DNA of 64,000 nucleotides from Canna indica (GCA_034359265.1 CP136897.1:38985501-39049500); one strand, 5' to 3'; shown: positions 1-11,534, counted from the stretch's first letter. Numbers and translations are program-made. Notes: generated from the sequence alone by a model not told the origin.

Positions 1-211
1 ACCGACCCGAAAAATTAAAATTTGTAAATAAATAAGAAAAATAATATTTCAATTATTATTTTTCGTTTAAAACGGGCGTAACTCCGTGCATTATTGTCTG
101 ATTTCAGCTTTTCACGTGGCGCTGAAAGTCGCGCGAAGAGACGAAGTAAATGACCCCCGAACTCTCCCTCGGTCGCTCACCCTTATAAGCCTACGATCAG
201 AAGTGCATATC

Positions 212-328
212 GGGTGCGATCAAACCAGCACTAATGCACCGGATCCAATCAAAACTTCGAAGTTAAGCGTGCTTGGGTGAGAGTAGTACTAGGATGGGTG
301 ACCCCCTGGGAAGTACTCACGTTGGACC
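212..328 (+). rRNA. 5S rRNA: 5S rRNA gene 1, diverged
   Basis: Ten substitutions from consensus: T12A, C24T, C36A, G41A, C46T, C67T, C104A, G108A, T109C and C114G. The last three damage the helix I side, and GA separates the gene end from a T8 terminator. Probably not a source of normal 5S rRNA. Confidence 0.9.
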
Positions 329-533
329 GATTTTTTTTACTACCTATTTGATTGCACGACGAGATCATTTTTTTTACCAATCTTTCTAACCAAACGTTAA
401 GGACGGACGACGTCGTCGCCATAAATCTTGGCTGTCGATCGCCCGCGCGGGGCCCGCCGCAACCTCTACGGCTTGCCCGATCGACCAACCGACCCAAAAA
501 ATTAAAATTTGTAAATAAATAAGAAAAATAACG

Positions 534-639
534 TACCAGCACTAACGCACCGGATCCCTTCAGAACTTCGAAGTTAAGCGTGCTTGGGCGAGAGTAGTAC
601 TAGGATGGGTGACCCCCTCGGAAGTCCTCGTGTTGCACC
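534..639 (+). pseudogene. 5S rRNA: 5S rRNA pseudogene 2, 5'-truncated
   Basis: Begins at residue 12, joined directly to the AT-rich spacer tract. About 175 bp, including the leader and residues 1-11, is missing. Also A37T, C46T and G97C. No T-run follows (CACCTATTTGATT), so helix I, the start site and the terminator are all lost while the internal boxes remain. Gene 13 has the same structure. Confidence 0.92.
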
Positions 640-981
640 TATTTGATTGCACGACGAGATCTTTTTTTTTACCAATCTTTCTAACCAAACTTTAAGGTAG
701 GACGACGTCGTCGACATAAAATTTGGCTGTCGATCGCCCGCCGCAACCTCTACGGCCGGCTCGATCGACCAACCGACCCGAAAAATTAAAATTTGTAAAT
801 AAATAAGAAAAATAACATTTCAATTATTATTTTTCGTTTAAAACGGGCGTAACTCCGTGCATTATTGTCCGATTTCAGCTTTTCACGTGGCACTAAAAGG
901 CGCGCGAAGAGACGAAGAAAATGACCCCTAGCTATCCCTCGGACGCTCACCCTTATTAGTCGACGATCAAAAGTGCATGAC

Positions 982-1098
982 GGGTGCGATCATACCAGCA
1001 CTAACGCACCGGATCCCATTAGAACTCCGAAGATAAGCGTGCTTGGGCGAGAGTAGTACTAGGATGGGTGACCCCCTGGGAAGTCCTCGTGTTGCATC
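982..1098 (+). rRNA. 5S rRNA: 5S rRNA gene 3
   Basis: C39T, T52A (box A) and C116T (helix I end). The same set is found in gene 6. Confidence 0.95.
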
Positions 1099-1466
1099 TT
1101 TTTTTTTACTACCTATTTGATGGCACGACGAGATCATTTTTTTTTCCAATCCTTCTAACCAAACGTTAAGGACGTACGACGTCGTCGACATAAAATTTGG
1201 CTGTCGATCGCCCGCGCGTGGCCCGCCCCAACCTCTACGGCCGGCTCGATCGACCAACCGACCCAAAAAATTAAAATTTGTAAATAAATAAGAAAAATAA
1301 CATTTCAATTATTATTTTTCGTTTAAAACGGGCGTAACTCCGTGCATTATTGTCCGATTTCAACTTTTCACGTGGCGCTAAAAGGTGCGCGAAGAGACGA
1401 AGAAAATGACCCCGAGCTATCACTCGGACGCTCAACCTTATTAGCCGACGATCAGAAGTGCATGAC

Positions 1467-1583
1467 GGGTGCGATCATACCAGCACTAACGCACCGGATC
1501 CCATCAGAACTCCGAAGTTAAGCGTGCTTGGGCGAGAGTAGTACTAGGATTGGTGACCCCCTAGGAAGTCCTCGTGTTGCACC
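1467..1583 (+). rRNA. 5S rRNA: 5S rRNA gene 4
   Basis: G85T and G97A, both in box C. Shared with gene 7. Confidence 0.96.
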
Positions 1584-1942
1584 TTTTTTTTTACTACCTA
1601 TTTGATTGTACGACGAGATCATTTTTTTTACCAATCTTTCTAACCAAACGTTAAGGACGGACGACGTCGTCGACATAAAATTTGGCTGTCGATCGCCCGC
1701 GCGGGGCCCGCCGCAACCTCTATGGCCGGCTCGATCGACCAACCGACCCAAAAAATTAAAATTTGTAAATAAATAAGAAATATAATATTTCAATTATTAT
1801 TTTTCGTTTAAAACGGGCGTAACTCCGTGCATTATTGTCCGATTTCAGCTTTTCACGTGGCGCTAAAAGGTGCGCGAAGAGACGAAGAAAATAACCGCGA
1901 GCTATCCCTCGGACGCTCACCCTTATTAGCCGACGATCAGAT

Positions 1943-2059
1943 GGGTGCGATCATTCCAGCACTAACGCACCGGATCCCATCAGAACTCCGAAGTTAAGCG
2001 TGCTTGGGCGAGAATAGTACTAGGATGGGTGACCCCCTGGGAAGTCCTCGTGTTGCACC
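1943..2059 (+). rRNA. 5S rRNA: 5S rRNA gene 5, shortened leader
   Basis: A13T and G72A (IE). The leader between GATCAG and G1 is 2 nt (AT) in place of 11, which moves the TTATTA element from -29 to about -20 and removes C at -1. Start-site choice may be impaired. Confidence 0.93.
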
Positions 2060-2427
2060 ATTTTTTTTACTACCTATTTGATTGCACGATGAGATCATTT
2101 TTTTTACCAATCTTTCTAACCAAACGGTAAGGACGGACGACGTCGTCGACAAAAAATTTGGCTGTCGATCGCCCGCGCGGGGCCCGCCGCAACCTCTACG
2201 GCCGGCTCGATCGACCAACCGACACGAAAAATTAAAATTTGTAAATAAATAAGAAATATAACATTTCAATTATTATTTTTCGTTTAAAACGGGCGTAACT
2301 CCGTGCATTATTGTCCGATTTCAGCTTTTCACGTGGCGCTAAAAGGCGCGCGAAGAGACGAAGAAAATGACCCCGAGCTATCCCTCGGACGCTCACCCTT
2401 ATTAGTCGACGATCAAAAGTGCATGAC

Positions 2428-2544
2428 GGGTGCGATCATACCAGCACTAACGCACCGGATCCCATTAGAACTCCGAAGATAAGCGTGCTTGGGCGAGAGT
2501 AGTACTAGGATGGGTGACCCCCTGGGAAGTCCTCGTGTTGCATC
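2428..2544 (+). rRNA. 5S rRNA: 5S rRNA gene 6
   Basis: C39T, T52A and C116T, as in gene 3. Confidence 0.95.
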
Positions 2545-2912
2545 TTTTTTTTTACTACCTATTTGATGGCACGACGAGATCATTTTTTTTTCCAATCTTT
2601 CTAACCAAACGTTAAGGACGGACGACGTCGTCGACATAAAATTTGGCTGTCGATCGCCCAAGCGGGGCCCGCCGCAAACTCTACGGCCGGCTCGATCGAC
2701 CAACCGACCCGAAAAATTAAAATTTGTAAATAAATAAGAAAAATAACATTTCAATTATTATTTTTCGTTTAAAACGGGCGTAACTCCGTGCATTATTGTC
2801 CGATTTCAACTTTTCACGTGGCGCTAAAAGGCGCGCGAAGAGACGAAGAAAATGACCCCGAGCTATCCCTCGGACGCTCAACCTTATTAGCCGACGATCA
2901 GAAGTGCATGAC

Positions 2913-3029
2913 GGGTGCGATCATACCAGCACTAACGCACCGGATCCCATCAGAACTCCGAAGTTAAGCGTGCTTAGGCGAGAGTAGTACTAGGATTGGT
3001 GACCCCCTAGGAAGTCCTCGTGTTGCACC
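2913..3029 (+). rRNA. 5S rRNA: 5S rRNA gene 7
   Basis: G64A (last base of box A), G85T and G97A. Copy of gene 4 with one extra change. Confidence 0.95.
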
Positions 3030-3388
3030 TTTTTTTTTACTACCTATTTGATTGTACGACGAGATCATTTTTTTTACCAATCTTTCTAACCAAACGTTAA
3101 GGACGGACGACGTCGTCGAGATAAAATTAGGCTGTCGATCGCCCGCGCGGGGCCCGCCGCAACCTCTATGGCCGGCTCGATCGACCAACCGACCCAAAAA
3201 ATTTAAATTTGTAAATAAATAAGAAATATAATATTTCAATTATTATTTTTCGTTTAAAACGGGCGTAACTCCGTGCATTATTGTCCGATTTCAGCTTTTC
3301 ACGTGGCGCTAAAAGGCGCGCGAAGAGACGAAGAAAATGACCCCGAGCTATCCCTCGGACGCTCACCCTTATTAGCCGACGATCAGAT

Positions 3389-3505
3389 GGGTGCGATCAT
3401 TCCAGCACTAACGCACCGGATCCCATCAGAACTCTGAAGTTAAGCGTGCTTGGGCGAGAATAGTACTAGGATGGGTGACCCCCTGGGAAGTCCTCGTGTT
3501 GCACC
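3389..3505 (+). rRNA. 5S rRNA: 5S rRNA gene 8, shortened leader
   Basis: A13T, C47T and G72A, with the same 9-nt leader loss as gene 5. Confidence 0.93.
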
Positions 3506-3873
3506 ATTTTTTTTACTACCTATTTGATTGCACGATGAGATCATTTTTTTTACCAATCTTTCTAACCAAACGTTAAGGACGGACGACGTCGTCGACAAAA
3601 AATTTGGTTGTCGATCGCCCGCGCGGGGCCCGTCGCAACCTCTACGACCGGCTCGATCGACCAACCGACCCGAAAAATTAAAATTTGTAAATAAATAAGA
3701 AATATAACATTTCAATTATTATTTTTCGTTTAAAACGGGCGTAACTCCGTGCATTATTGTCCGATTTCAGCTTTTCACGTGGCGCTAAAAGACGTGCGAA
3801 GAGACGAAGAAAATGACCCCGAGCTATCCCTCGGACGCTCAACCTTATTAGCCGACGATCAGAAGTGCATGAC

Positions 3874-3990
3874 AGGTGCGATCATACCAGCACTAACGCA
3901 CCGGATCCCATCAGAAATCCGAAGTTAAGCGTGCTTGGGCGAGAGTAGTACTAGGATGGGTGAACCCCTGGGAAGTTCTCGTGTTGCACC
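3874..3990 (+). rRNA. 5S rRNA: 5S rRNA gene 9
   Basis: G1A, C44A, C91A and C104T. The first transcribed base is changed; box C carries C91A. Confidence 0.94.
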
Positions 3991-4359
3991 TTTTTTTTTA
4001 CTACCTATTAGATTGCACGACGAGATCATTTTTTTTTTCCAATCTTTCTAACCAAACGTTAAGGACGGACGACGTCGTCGACATAAAATTTGGCTGTCGA
4101 TCGCCCGCGCGGGGCCCGCCGCAACCTCTACGGCTGGCTCGATCGACCAACCGACCCGAAAAATTAAAATTTGTAAATAAATAAGAAAAATAACATTTCA
4201 ATTACTATTTTTCGTTTAAAACGGACGTAACTCCGTGCATTATTGTCCGATTTCAGCTTTTCACGTGGCGCTAAAAGGCGCGCAAAGAGACGAAGAAAAT
4301 GACCCCGAGCTATCCCTCCGACGCTCACCCTTATTAGCCGACGACCAGAAGTGCATGAC

Positions 4360-4476
4360 GGTTGCGATCATACCAGCACTAACGCACCGGATCCCATCAG
4401 AACTCCGAAGTTAAGCGTGCTTGGGCCAGAGTAGTACTACTATGGGTGAACCCCTGGGAAGTCCTCGTGTCGCACC
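4360..4476 (+). rRNA. 5S rRNA: 5S rRNA gene 10, box C variant
   Basis: G3T, G68C (IE), G81C, G82T and C91A (box C), T112C. Five changes fall in the IE, box C or helix I, so weak transcription is likely. Confidence 0.93.
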
Positions 4477-4844
4477 TTTTTTTTTACTACTTATTTGATT
4501 GCACGACGAGATTATTTTTTTTACCAATCATTCAAACCAAACGTTAAGGACGAACGACGTCGTCGACATAAAATTTGGCTATCGATCGCCCGCGCGGGGC
4601 CCGCCACAACCTCTACGGCCGGCTCGATCGACCAACCGACCCGAAAAATTAAAATTTTTAAATAAATAAGAAATATAACATTTCAATTATTATTTTTCGT
4701 TTAGAACGGGCGTAACTCCGTGCATTATTGTCCGATTTCAGCTTTTCACGTGGCGTTAAAAGGCGCGCGAAGAGACAAAGAAAATGACCCCGAGCTATCC
4801 CTCGGACGCTCAACCTTATTAGCCGACGATCAGAAGTGCATGAC

Positions 4845-4961
4845 GGGTGCAATCATACCAGCAGTAACGCACCGGATCCCATCAGAATTCCGAAGTTAAG
4901 CGTGCTTGGGCGAGAGTAGTGCTAGGATGGGTGACCCCTTGGGAAGTCCTCGTGTTACACT
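4845..4961 (+). rRNA. 5S rRNA: 5S rRNA gene 11
   Basis: G7A, C20G, C44T, A77G, C95T, G113A and C117T. G113A removes a helix I pair with C6. Shares C20G and G113A with gene 12. Confidence 0.93.
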
Positions 4962-5329
4962 TTTTTTTTTACTACCTATTTGATTGCACGACGAGATCAT
5001 TTTTTTTACCAATCTTTCTAACCAACCGTTAAGGACGGACGACGTCATCGACATAAAATTTGGCTGTCGATCGCCCACGCGGGGCCCGCCGCAACCTCTA
5101 CGGCCGGCTCGATCGAATAACCGACCCGAAAAATTAAAATTTGTAAATAAATAAGAAATATAACATTTCAATTATTATTTTTCGTTTAAAAGGGGCGTAA
5201 CTCCGTGCATTATTGTCCGATTTCAGCTTTTCACGTGGCTCTAAAAGGCAAGCGAAGAGACGAAGAAAATGACCCCGAGCTATCCCACGGACGCTCAACC
5301 TTATTAGCCGACGATCAGAAGTGCATGAC

Positions 5330-5446
5330 GGATGCGATCATACCAGCAGTAACGCACCGGATCCCATCAGAACTCCGAAGTTAAGCGCGCTTGGGCTAGA
5401 GTAGTACTAGGATGGGTGACCCCCTGAGAAGTCCTCGTGTTACACG
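5330..5446 (+). rRNA. 5S rRNA: 5S rRNA gene 12
   Basis: G3A, C20G, T59C, G68T (IE), G98A, G113A and C117G. Helix I is weakened on both strands. Confidence 0.93.
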
Positions 5447-5650
5447 TTTTTTTCTACTACCTATTTTATTGCACGACGAGATCATTTTTTTTACCAATCT
5501 TTCTAACCAAACGTTAAGGACGGACGACGTCGTCGACATTAAATTTGGCGGTCGATCGCCCGCGCGGGGCCCTCCGCAACCTCTACGGCCGGCTCGATCG
5601 ACCAACCGACCCGAAAAATTAAAATTTGTAAATAAATAAGAAAAATAACA

Positions 5651-5756
5651 TACCAGCACTAACGCACCGGATTCCATCAGAACTCCGAAGTTAAGCGTGC
5701 TTGGGCGAGAGTAGTACTAGGATGGGTGACCGCCTAGGAAGTCCTCGTGTTGCACC
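5651..5756 (+). pseudogene. 5S rRNA: 5S rRNA pseudogene 13, 5'-truncated
   Basis: Starts at residue 12 straight after AATAACA of the spacer. The breakpoint shows CAT microhomology between the spacer and residues 10-12. C34T, C93G and G97A. No terminator T-run follows. Same rearrangement as gene 2, about 5.1 kb away. Confidence 0.92.
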
Positions 5757-6098
5757 TATTTGATTGCACGACGAGATCTTTTTTTTTACCAATCTTTCTA
5801 ACCAAACGTTAAGGACGGATGACGTCGTCGACATAAAATTTGGCTGTCGATCGCCCACCGCAACCTCTACGGCCGGCTCGATCAACCAACCGACCCGAAA
5901 AATTAAAATTTGTAAATAAATAAGAAAAATAACATTTCAATTATTATTTTTCGTTTAAAACGGGCGTAACTCCGTGCATTATTGTTCGATTTCAGCTTTT
6001 CACGTGGCGCTAAAAGGCGCGCGAAGAGACGAAGAAAATGACCCCGAGCTATCCCTCGGACGCTCACCCTTATTAGCCGACGGTCAGAAGTGAATGAT

Positions 6099-6215
6099 GG
6101 TTGCGATCATACCAGCACTAATGCGTCGGATCCCATTAGAACTCCGAAGTTAAGCGTGCTTGGGTGAGAGTAGTACTAGGATGGGTGACCCCCTGGGAAG
6201 TCCTTGTGTTGCACC
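6099..6215 (+). rRNA. 5S rRNA: 5S rRNA gene 14
   Basis: G3T, C24T, A27G, C28T, C39T, C67T (IE) and C107T. C24T, C67T and C107T are at CpG. Confidence 0.94.
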
Positions 6216-6583
6216 ATTTTTTTAACTACCTATTTGATTGCATGACGAGATCATTTTTTTTACCCATCTTTCTAACAAAACGTTAAGGACGGACGACGTC
6301 GTCGATATAAAATTTAGCTGTCGATCGCCCGTGCGGGGCCCGCCGCAACCTCTTCGGCCGGCTCGATCGACCAACCGACCCGAAAAATTAAAATTTGTAA
6401 ATAAATAAGAAATATAACATTTCAATTATTATTTTTCGATTAAAACGGGTGTAACTCCGTGCATTATTGTCCGATTTCAGCTTTTCACGTGGTGCTAAAA
6501 GGCGCGCGAAGAGACGAAGAAAATGACCCCGAGCTATCCCTCGGACGCCCACCCTTATTAGCAGACGATAAGAAGTGCATGGC

Positions 6584-6700
6584 GGGTGCGATCATACGAG
6601 CACTAACGCACCGGATCCCATCAGAACTCTGAAGTTAAGAGTGCTTGGGCGAGAGTAGTACTAGGATGTGTGACCCCTTGGGAAGTCCTCGTGTTGCACC
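6584..6700 (+). rRNA. 5S rRNA: 5S rRNA gene 15
   Basis: C15G, C47T, C57A (box A), G86T and C95T (box C). Confidence 0.95.
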
Positions 6701-7068
6701 TTTTTTTTTACTACCTATTTGATTGCACGACGAGATCATTTTTTTTACCAATCTTTCTAACCAAACGTTAAGGACGGACGACGTCGTCGACATAAAATTT
6801 GGCTGTCGATCGCCCGCGCGGGGCCCGCCGCAACCTCTACGGCCGGCTCGATCGACCAACCGACCCGAAAAATTAAAATTTGTAAATAAATAAGAAAAAT
6901 AACATTTCAATTATTATTTTTCGTTTAAAACGGGCGTAACTCCGTGCATTATTGTCCGATTTCAGCTTTTCACGTGGCGCTAAAAGGCACGCGAAGAGAC
7001 GAAGAAAATGACCCTGAGCTATCCCTCGGACGCTCACCCTTAATAGCCGACGATCAGAAGTGCATGAC

Positions 7069-7185
7069 GGGTGCGATCATACCAGCACTAACGCACCGGA
7101 TCCCATCAGAACTCCGAAGTTAAGCCTGCTTGGGCGAGAGTAGTACTAGGATGGGTGACCCCCTGGGAAGTCCTCGTGTTGCACC
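7069..7185 (+). rRNA. 5S rRNA: 5S rRNA gene 16, near consensus
   Basis: Only G58C, within box A, separates it from consensus. Strong T9 terminator. Same sequence as gene 19. Confidence 0.97.
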
Positions 7186-7553
7186 TTTTTTTTTACTACC
7201 TATTTGATTGCACGACGAGATCATTTTTTTTACCAATCTTTCTAACCAAACGTTAAGGACGGACGACGTCGTCAACATAAAATTTGGCTGTCGATCGCCC
7301 GCGCGGGGCCCGCCGCAACCTCTACGGCCGGCTCGATCGACCAACCGACCCGAAAAATTAAAATTTGTAAATAAATAAGAAATATAACATTTCAATTATT
7401 ATTTTTCGTTTCAAACGGGCGTAACTCCGTGCATTATTGTCCGATTTTAGCTTTTCACGTGGCGCTAAAAGGCGCGCGAAGAGACGAAGAAAATGACCCC
7501 GAGCTATCCCTCGGACGCTCACCCTTATTAGCTGACGATCAGAAGTGCATGAC

Positions 7554-7669
7554 GGGTGTGATCATACCAGCACTAACGCACCGGATTCCATCAGAACTCC
7601 GAAGTTAAGTGTGCTTGGCGAGAGTAGTACTAGGATGGGTGACCCCCTGGGAAGTCCTCGTGTTGCACC
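7554..7669 (+). rRNA. 5S rRNA: 5S rRNA gene 17, 1-nt deletion
   Basis: 116 nt. One G of the 64-66 run is missing, which narrows the spacing between box A and the IE. Also C6T, C34T and C57T. Confidence 0.94.
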
Positions 7670-8036
7670 TTTTTTTTTACAACCTATTTGATTGCAAGAC
7701 GAGATCATTTTTTTTACCAATCTTTCTAACCAAACGTTAAGGACGGACGACGTCGTCGACATAAAATTGGCTGTCGATCGCCCGCGCGGGGCCAGCCGCA
7801 ACCTCTACGGCCGGCTTGATCGACCAACCGACCCGAAAAATTAAAATTTGTAAATAAATAAGAAAAATAACATTTCAATTATTATTTTTCGTTTAGAACG
7901 GGCGTAACTCCGTGCATTATTGTCCGATTTCAGCTTTTCACGTGGCGCTAAAAGGCGCGCGAAGAGACGAAGAAAATGACCCCGAGCTATCCCTCGGACG
8001 CTCACCCTTATTAGCCGACGATCAGAAGTGCATGAC

Positions 8037-8153
8037 GGGTGCGATCATACCAGCACTAACGCACCAGATCCCATCAGAACTCCGAAGTTAAGCGTGATTG
8101 GGCGAGAGTAGTACTAGGATGGGTGACCCCCTTGAAAGTCCTCGTGTTGCACC
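8037..8153 (+). rRNA. 5S rRNA: 5S rRNA gene 18
   Basis: G30A (destroys the GGATCC site), C61A (box A), G97T and G99A. Confidence 0.95.
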
Positions 8154-8520
8154 TTTTTTTTTACTACCTATTTGATTGCAAGCCGAGATCATTTTTTTTA
8201 CCAATCTTTCTAACCAAACGTTAAGGACGGACGACGTCGTCGACATAAAATTGGCTGTCGATCGCCCGCGCGGGGCCTGCCGCAACCTCTACGGCCGGCT
8301 TGATCGACCAACCGACCCGAAAAATTAAAATTTATAAATAAATAAGAAAAATAACATTTCAATTATTATTTTTCATTTAAAACGGGCGTAACTCCGTGCA
8401 TTATTGTTCGATTTCAGCTTTTCACGTGGCGCTAAAAGGCACGCGAAGAGACGAAGAAAATGACCCCGGGCTATCCCTCAGACGCTCACCCTTAATAGCC
8501 GACGATCAGAAATGCATGAC

Positions 8521-8637
8521 GGGTGCGATCATACCAGCACTAACGCACCGGATCCCATCAGAACTCCGAAGTTAAGCCTGCTTGGGCGAGAGTAGTACTA
8601 GGATGGGTGACCCCCTGGGAAGTCCTCGTGTTGCACC
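8521..8637 (+). rRNA. 5S rRNA: 5S rRNA gene 19, near consensus
   Basis: G58C only, identical to gene 16 at 1,452 bp distance; the leader TTAATAGCC is also shared. Confidence 0.97.
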
Positions 8638-9005
8638 TTTTTTTTTACTACCTATTTGATTGCACGACGAGATCATTTTTTTTACTAATCTTTCTAACCA
8701 AATGTTAAGGACGGACGACGTCGTCGACATAAAATTTGGCTGTCGATCGCCCGCGCGGGGCCCGCCGCAACCTCTACGGTCGGCTCGATCGACCAACCGA
8801 CCCGAAAAATTAAAATTTGTAAATAAATAAGAAATATAACATTTCAATTATTATTTTTCGTTTCAAACGGGCGTAACTCCGTGCATTATTGTCCGATTTT
8901 AGCTTTTCACGTCGCGCTGAAACGCGCGCGAAGAGACGAAGAAAATGACCCTGAGTTGTTCCTCGGACGCTCACCCTTATTAGCCGACGATCAGTAGTGC
9001 ATGAC

Positions 9006-9121
9006 GGGTGCGATCATACCAGCACTAACGCACCGGATCCCATCAGAACTCTGAAGTTAAGAGTGCCTGGGCGAGAGTAGTACTAAGATGGGTGACCCCT
9101 AGGAAGTCCTCGTGTTGCACT
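9006..9121 (+). rRNA. 5S rRNA: 5S rRNA gene 20, 1-nt deletion
   Basis: 116 nt. One C of the 91-95 run is lost with G97A in box C, plus C47T, C57A, T62C, G81A and C117T. Terminator is interrupted (TTC then T7). Confidence 0.92.
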
Positions 9122-9488
9122 TCTTTTTTTACTACCTATTTGATTGCACGACGAGATCATTTTTTTACCAATCTTTCTAACCAAACGTTAAGGACGGACG
9201 ACGTCGTCGCCATAAATCTTGGCTGTCGATCGCCCGCGCGGGGCAGGCCGCAACCTCTACGGCCGGCTCGATCGACCAACCGACCCGAAAAATTAAAATT
9301 TGTAAATAAATAACAAAAGTAACATTTCAATTATTATTTTTCGTTTAAAATGGGCGTAACTCCGTGCATTATTGTCCGATTTTAGCTTTTCACGTGGCGC
9401 TGAAAGGCGCGCGAAGAGACGAAGAAAATGACCCCGAGCTGTCCCTCGGACGCTCACCCTTATTAGCCGACGATCAGAAGTGCATGAC

Positions 9489-9605
9489 GGGTGCGATCAT
9501 ACCAGCACTAACGCATCGGATCCCATTAGAACTCCGAAGATAAGCGAGCTTGGGCGAGAGTAGTACTAGGATGGGTTACCCCCTGGGAAGTTCTCGTCTT
9601 GCACC
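9489..9605 (+). rRNA. 5S rRNA: 5S rRNA gene 21
   Basis: C28T, C39T, T52A, T59A (box A), G89T (box C), C104T and G110C. Shares six of these with gene 78, which lies 27 kb away. Confidence 0.94.
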
Positions 9606-9964
9606 CTTTTTTTTTACTACCTATTTGATTGCACGACGAGATCATTTTTTTTACTAATCTTTCGATACCAAACGTTAAGGACGGACGACGTCGTCGCCAT
9701 AAAATTTGGCTGTCGATCGCCCGCAGCAACCTCTATGGCCGGCTCGATCGACCAACCGACCCGAAAAATTTAAATTTGTAAATAAATAAGAAAAATAACA
9801 TTTCAATAATTATTTTTCGTTCAAAACAGGCGTAACTCCGTGCATTATTGTCTGATTTCAGCTTTTCACGTGGCGCTGAAAGGCGCGCGAAGAGACGAAG
9901 AAAATGACCTCGAGCTATCCCTCGGACGCTCACCCTTAATAGCCGACGATCAGAAGTGCATGAC

Positions 9965-10081
9965 GGGTGCGATCATACCAGCACTAACGCATCGGATCCC
10001 ATCAGAACTCTGAAGTTAAGCGTGCTTGTGCGAGAGTAGTACTATGATGGGTGACCGTCTGGGAAGTCCTCATGTAGCAAC
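9965..10081 (+). rRNA. 5S rRNA: 5S rRNA gene 22, beta-like type
   Basis: C28T, C47T, G65T, G81T, C93G, C94T, G108A, T112A and C116A. Ends TAGCAAC, so G3 faces A116 in helix I. First member of block B. Confidence 0.92.
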
Positions 10082-10448
10082 TTTTTTTTTTTACCTATTT
10101 GACTGCACGACGAGATCATTTTTTTTACCAATCTTTCTAACCAAACGTTAAGGACGGATGACGTAGTCGCCATAAAATTTGGCTATCGATCGCCGGCGCC
10201 GGGCCCGCCGCAACCTCTACGGCCGGCTCGATCGACCAACCGACCCAAAAAATTAAAATCTGTAAATAAATAAGAAAAATAACATTTCAATTATTATTTT
10301 TCGTTTAAAACGGGCGTAACTCCGTGCATTATTGTCCGATTTCAGCTTTCCACGTGGCGTTGAAAGGCGCGCGAAGAGACGAATAAAATGACCCCGAGCT
10401 GTCCCTCGAACGCTAACCCTTATTAGCCAACGATCAGAAGAGCATGAC

Positions 10449-10565
10449 GGGTCCGATCATACCAGCACTAACGCACCGTATCCCATCAGAACTTCGAAGT
10501 TAAGCGTGCTTGTGCGAGAGTAGTACTAGGATGGGTGACCCTCTGGGAAGTCCTCGTGTTGCATT
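10449..10565 (+). rRNA. 5S rRNA: 5S rRNA gene 23, alpha type
   Basis: G5C, G31T, C46T, G65T, C94T, C116T and C117T. C5 faces C114, breaking helix I. The T-run is split (TTTGT7). Confidence 0.92.
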
Positions 10566-10933
10566 TGTTTTTTTATTACCTATTTGATTGCACGACGAGA
10601 TAATTTTTTTTACCAATTTTTCTAACCAAACGTTAAGGATGGACGACGTCGTCGCCATAAATCTTGGCTGTCGATCGCCGGCGCCGGGCCCGCCGCAACC
10701 TCTACGGCCGGCTCGATCGACCAACCGACCCGAAAAATTAAAATCTGTAAATAAATAAGAAAAATAACATTTCAATTATTATTTTTCGTTTAAAACGGGC
10801 GTAACTCCGTGCATTATTGTCCGATTTCAGCTTTTCACGTGGCGCTGAAAGGCGCGCGAAGAGACGAATAAAATGAACCCGAGCTGTCCCTCGAACGCTC
10901 ACCCTTATTAGCCGACGATCAGAAGAGCATGAC

Positions 10934-11050
10934 GGGTGCGATCATACCAGCACTAACGCACCGGATCCCATCAGAACTCTGAAGTTAAGCGTGCTTGTGC
11001 GAGAGTAGTACTATGATGTGTGACCCTCTGGGAAGTCCTCATGTAGCAAC
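10934..11050 (+). rRNA. 5S rRNA: 5S rRNA gene 24, beta type
   Basis: C47T, G65T, G81T, G86T, C94T, G108A, T112A and C116A. Three changes are in box C. Confidence 0.92.
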
Positions 11051-11417
11051 TTTTTTTTTTTACCTATTTGACTGCACGACGAGATCATTTTTTTTACCAA
11101 TCTTTCTAACCAAACGTTAAGGACGGATGACGTCGTCGCCATAAAATTTGGCTATCGATCGCCGGCGCCGGGCCCGCCGCAACCTCTACGGCCGGCTCGA
11201 TCGACCAACCGACCCGAAAAATTAAAATCTGTAAATAAATAAAAAAAATAACATTTCAATTATTATTTTTCGTTTAAAACGGGCGTAACTCCGTGCATTA
11301 TTGTCCGATTTCAGCTTTCCACGTGGCGTTGAAAGGCGCGCGAAGAGACGAATAAAATGACCCCGAGCTGTCCCTCGAACGCTAACCCTTATTAGCCAAC
11401 GATCAGAAGAGCATGAC

Positions 11418-11534
11418 GGGTCCGATCATACCAGCACTAACGCACCGGATCCCATCAGAACTCTGAAGTTAGGCGTTCTTTGGCGAGAGTAGTACTTGGA
11501 TGGGTGACCTCCTGGGAAGTCCTCATGCAGCAAC
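11418..11534 (+). rRNA. 5S rRNA: 5S rRNA gene 25, gamma type
   Basis: G5C, C47T, A55G, G60T and G64T (three in box A), A80T, C93T, G108A, T111C, T112A and C116A. With box A and helix I both damaged this is a likely pseudogene. Confidence 0.9.

Larger units (their letters stand above)
850..2295 (+). repeat. 1,446-bp trimer, first copy (genes 3-5)
   Basis: Genes 3, 4 and 5 recur as genes 6, 7 and 8 at +1,446 with the same diagnostic changes, including the 9-nt leader loss before genes 5 and 8. Edges are approximate. Confidence 0.85.
2296..3741 (+). repeat. 1,446-bp trimer, second copy (genes 6-8)
   Basis: Differs from the first copy by a few substitutions, such as G64A in gene 7 and C47T in gene 8, so it is older than the 15.9-kb duplication. 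Edges are approximate. Confidence 0.85.
1..9732 (+). repeat. Array block A (genes 1-21)
   Basis: Most spacers carry GTCGACATAAAATTTGG after the palindrome and CTAAAAGGCGCGCG upstream of the gene, which separates them from block B. Genes 20 and 21 are transitional, with GTCGCCATAAA and GCTGAAA forms. The first and last units and the truncated genes 2 and 13 break the regular period. Boundaries between blocks are where I see the diagnostic spacer variants change and are approximate. Confidence 0.8.

Noticed and set aside
6635..6910. Recurrent 91-codon open frame on the minus strand (starting MKCYFSYLFTNFNF), present in dozens of units
   Set aside because: It is antisense to the 3' part of the 5S gene plus spacer. 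It recurs only because the unit recurs, its frame is broken in many units by small indels, and it has no recognisable domain.
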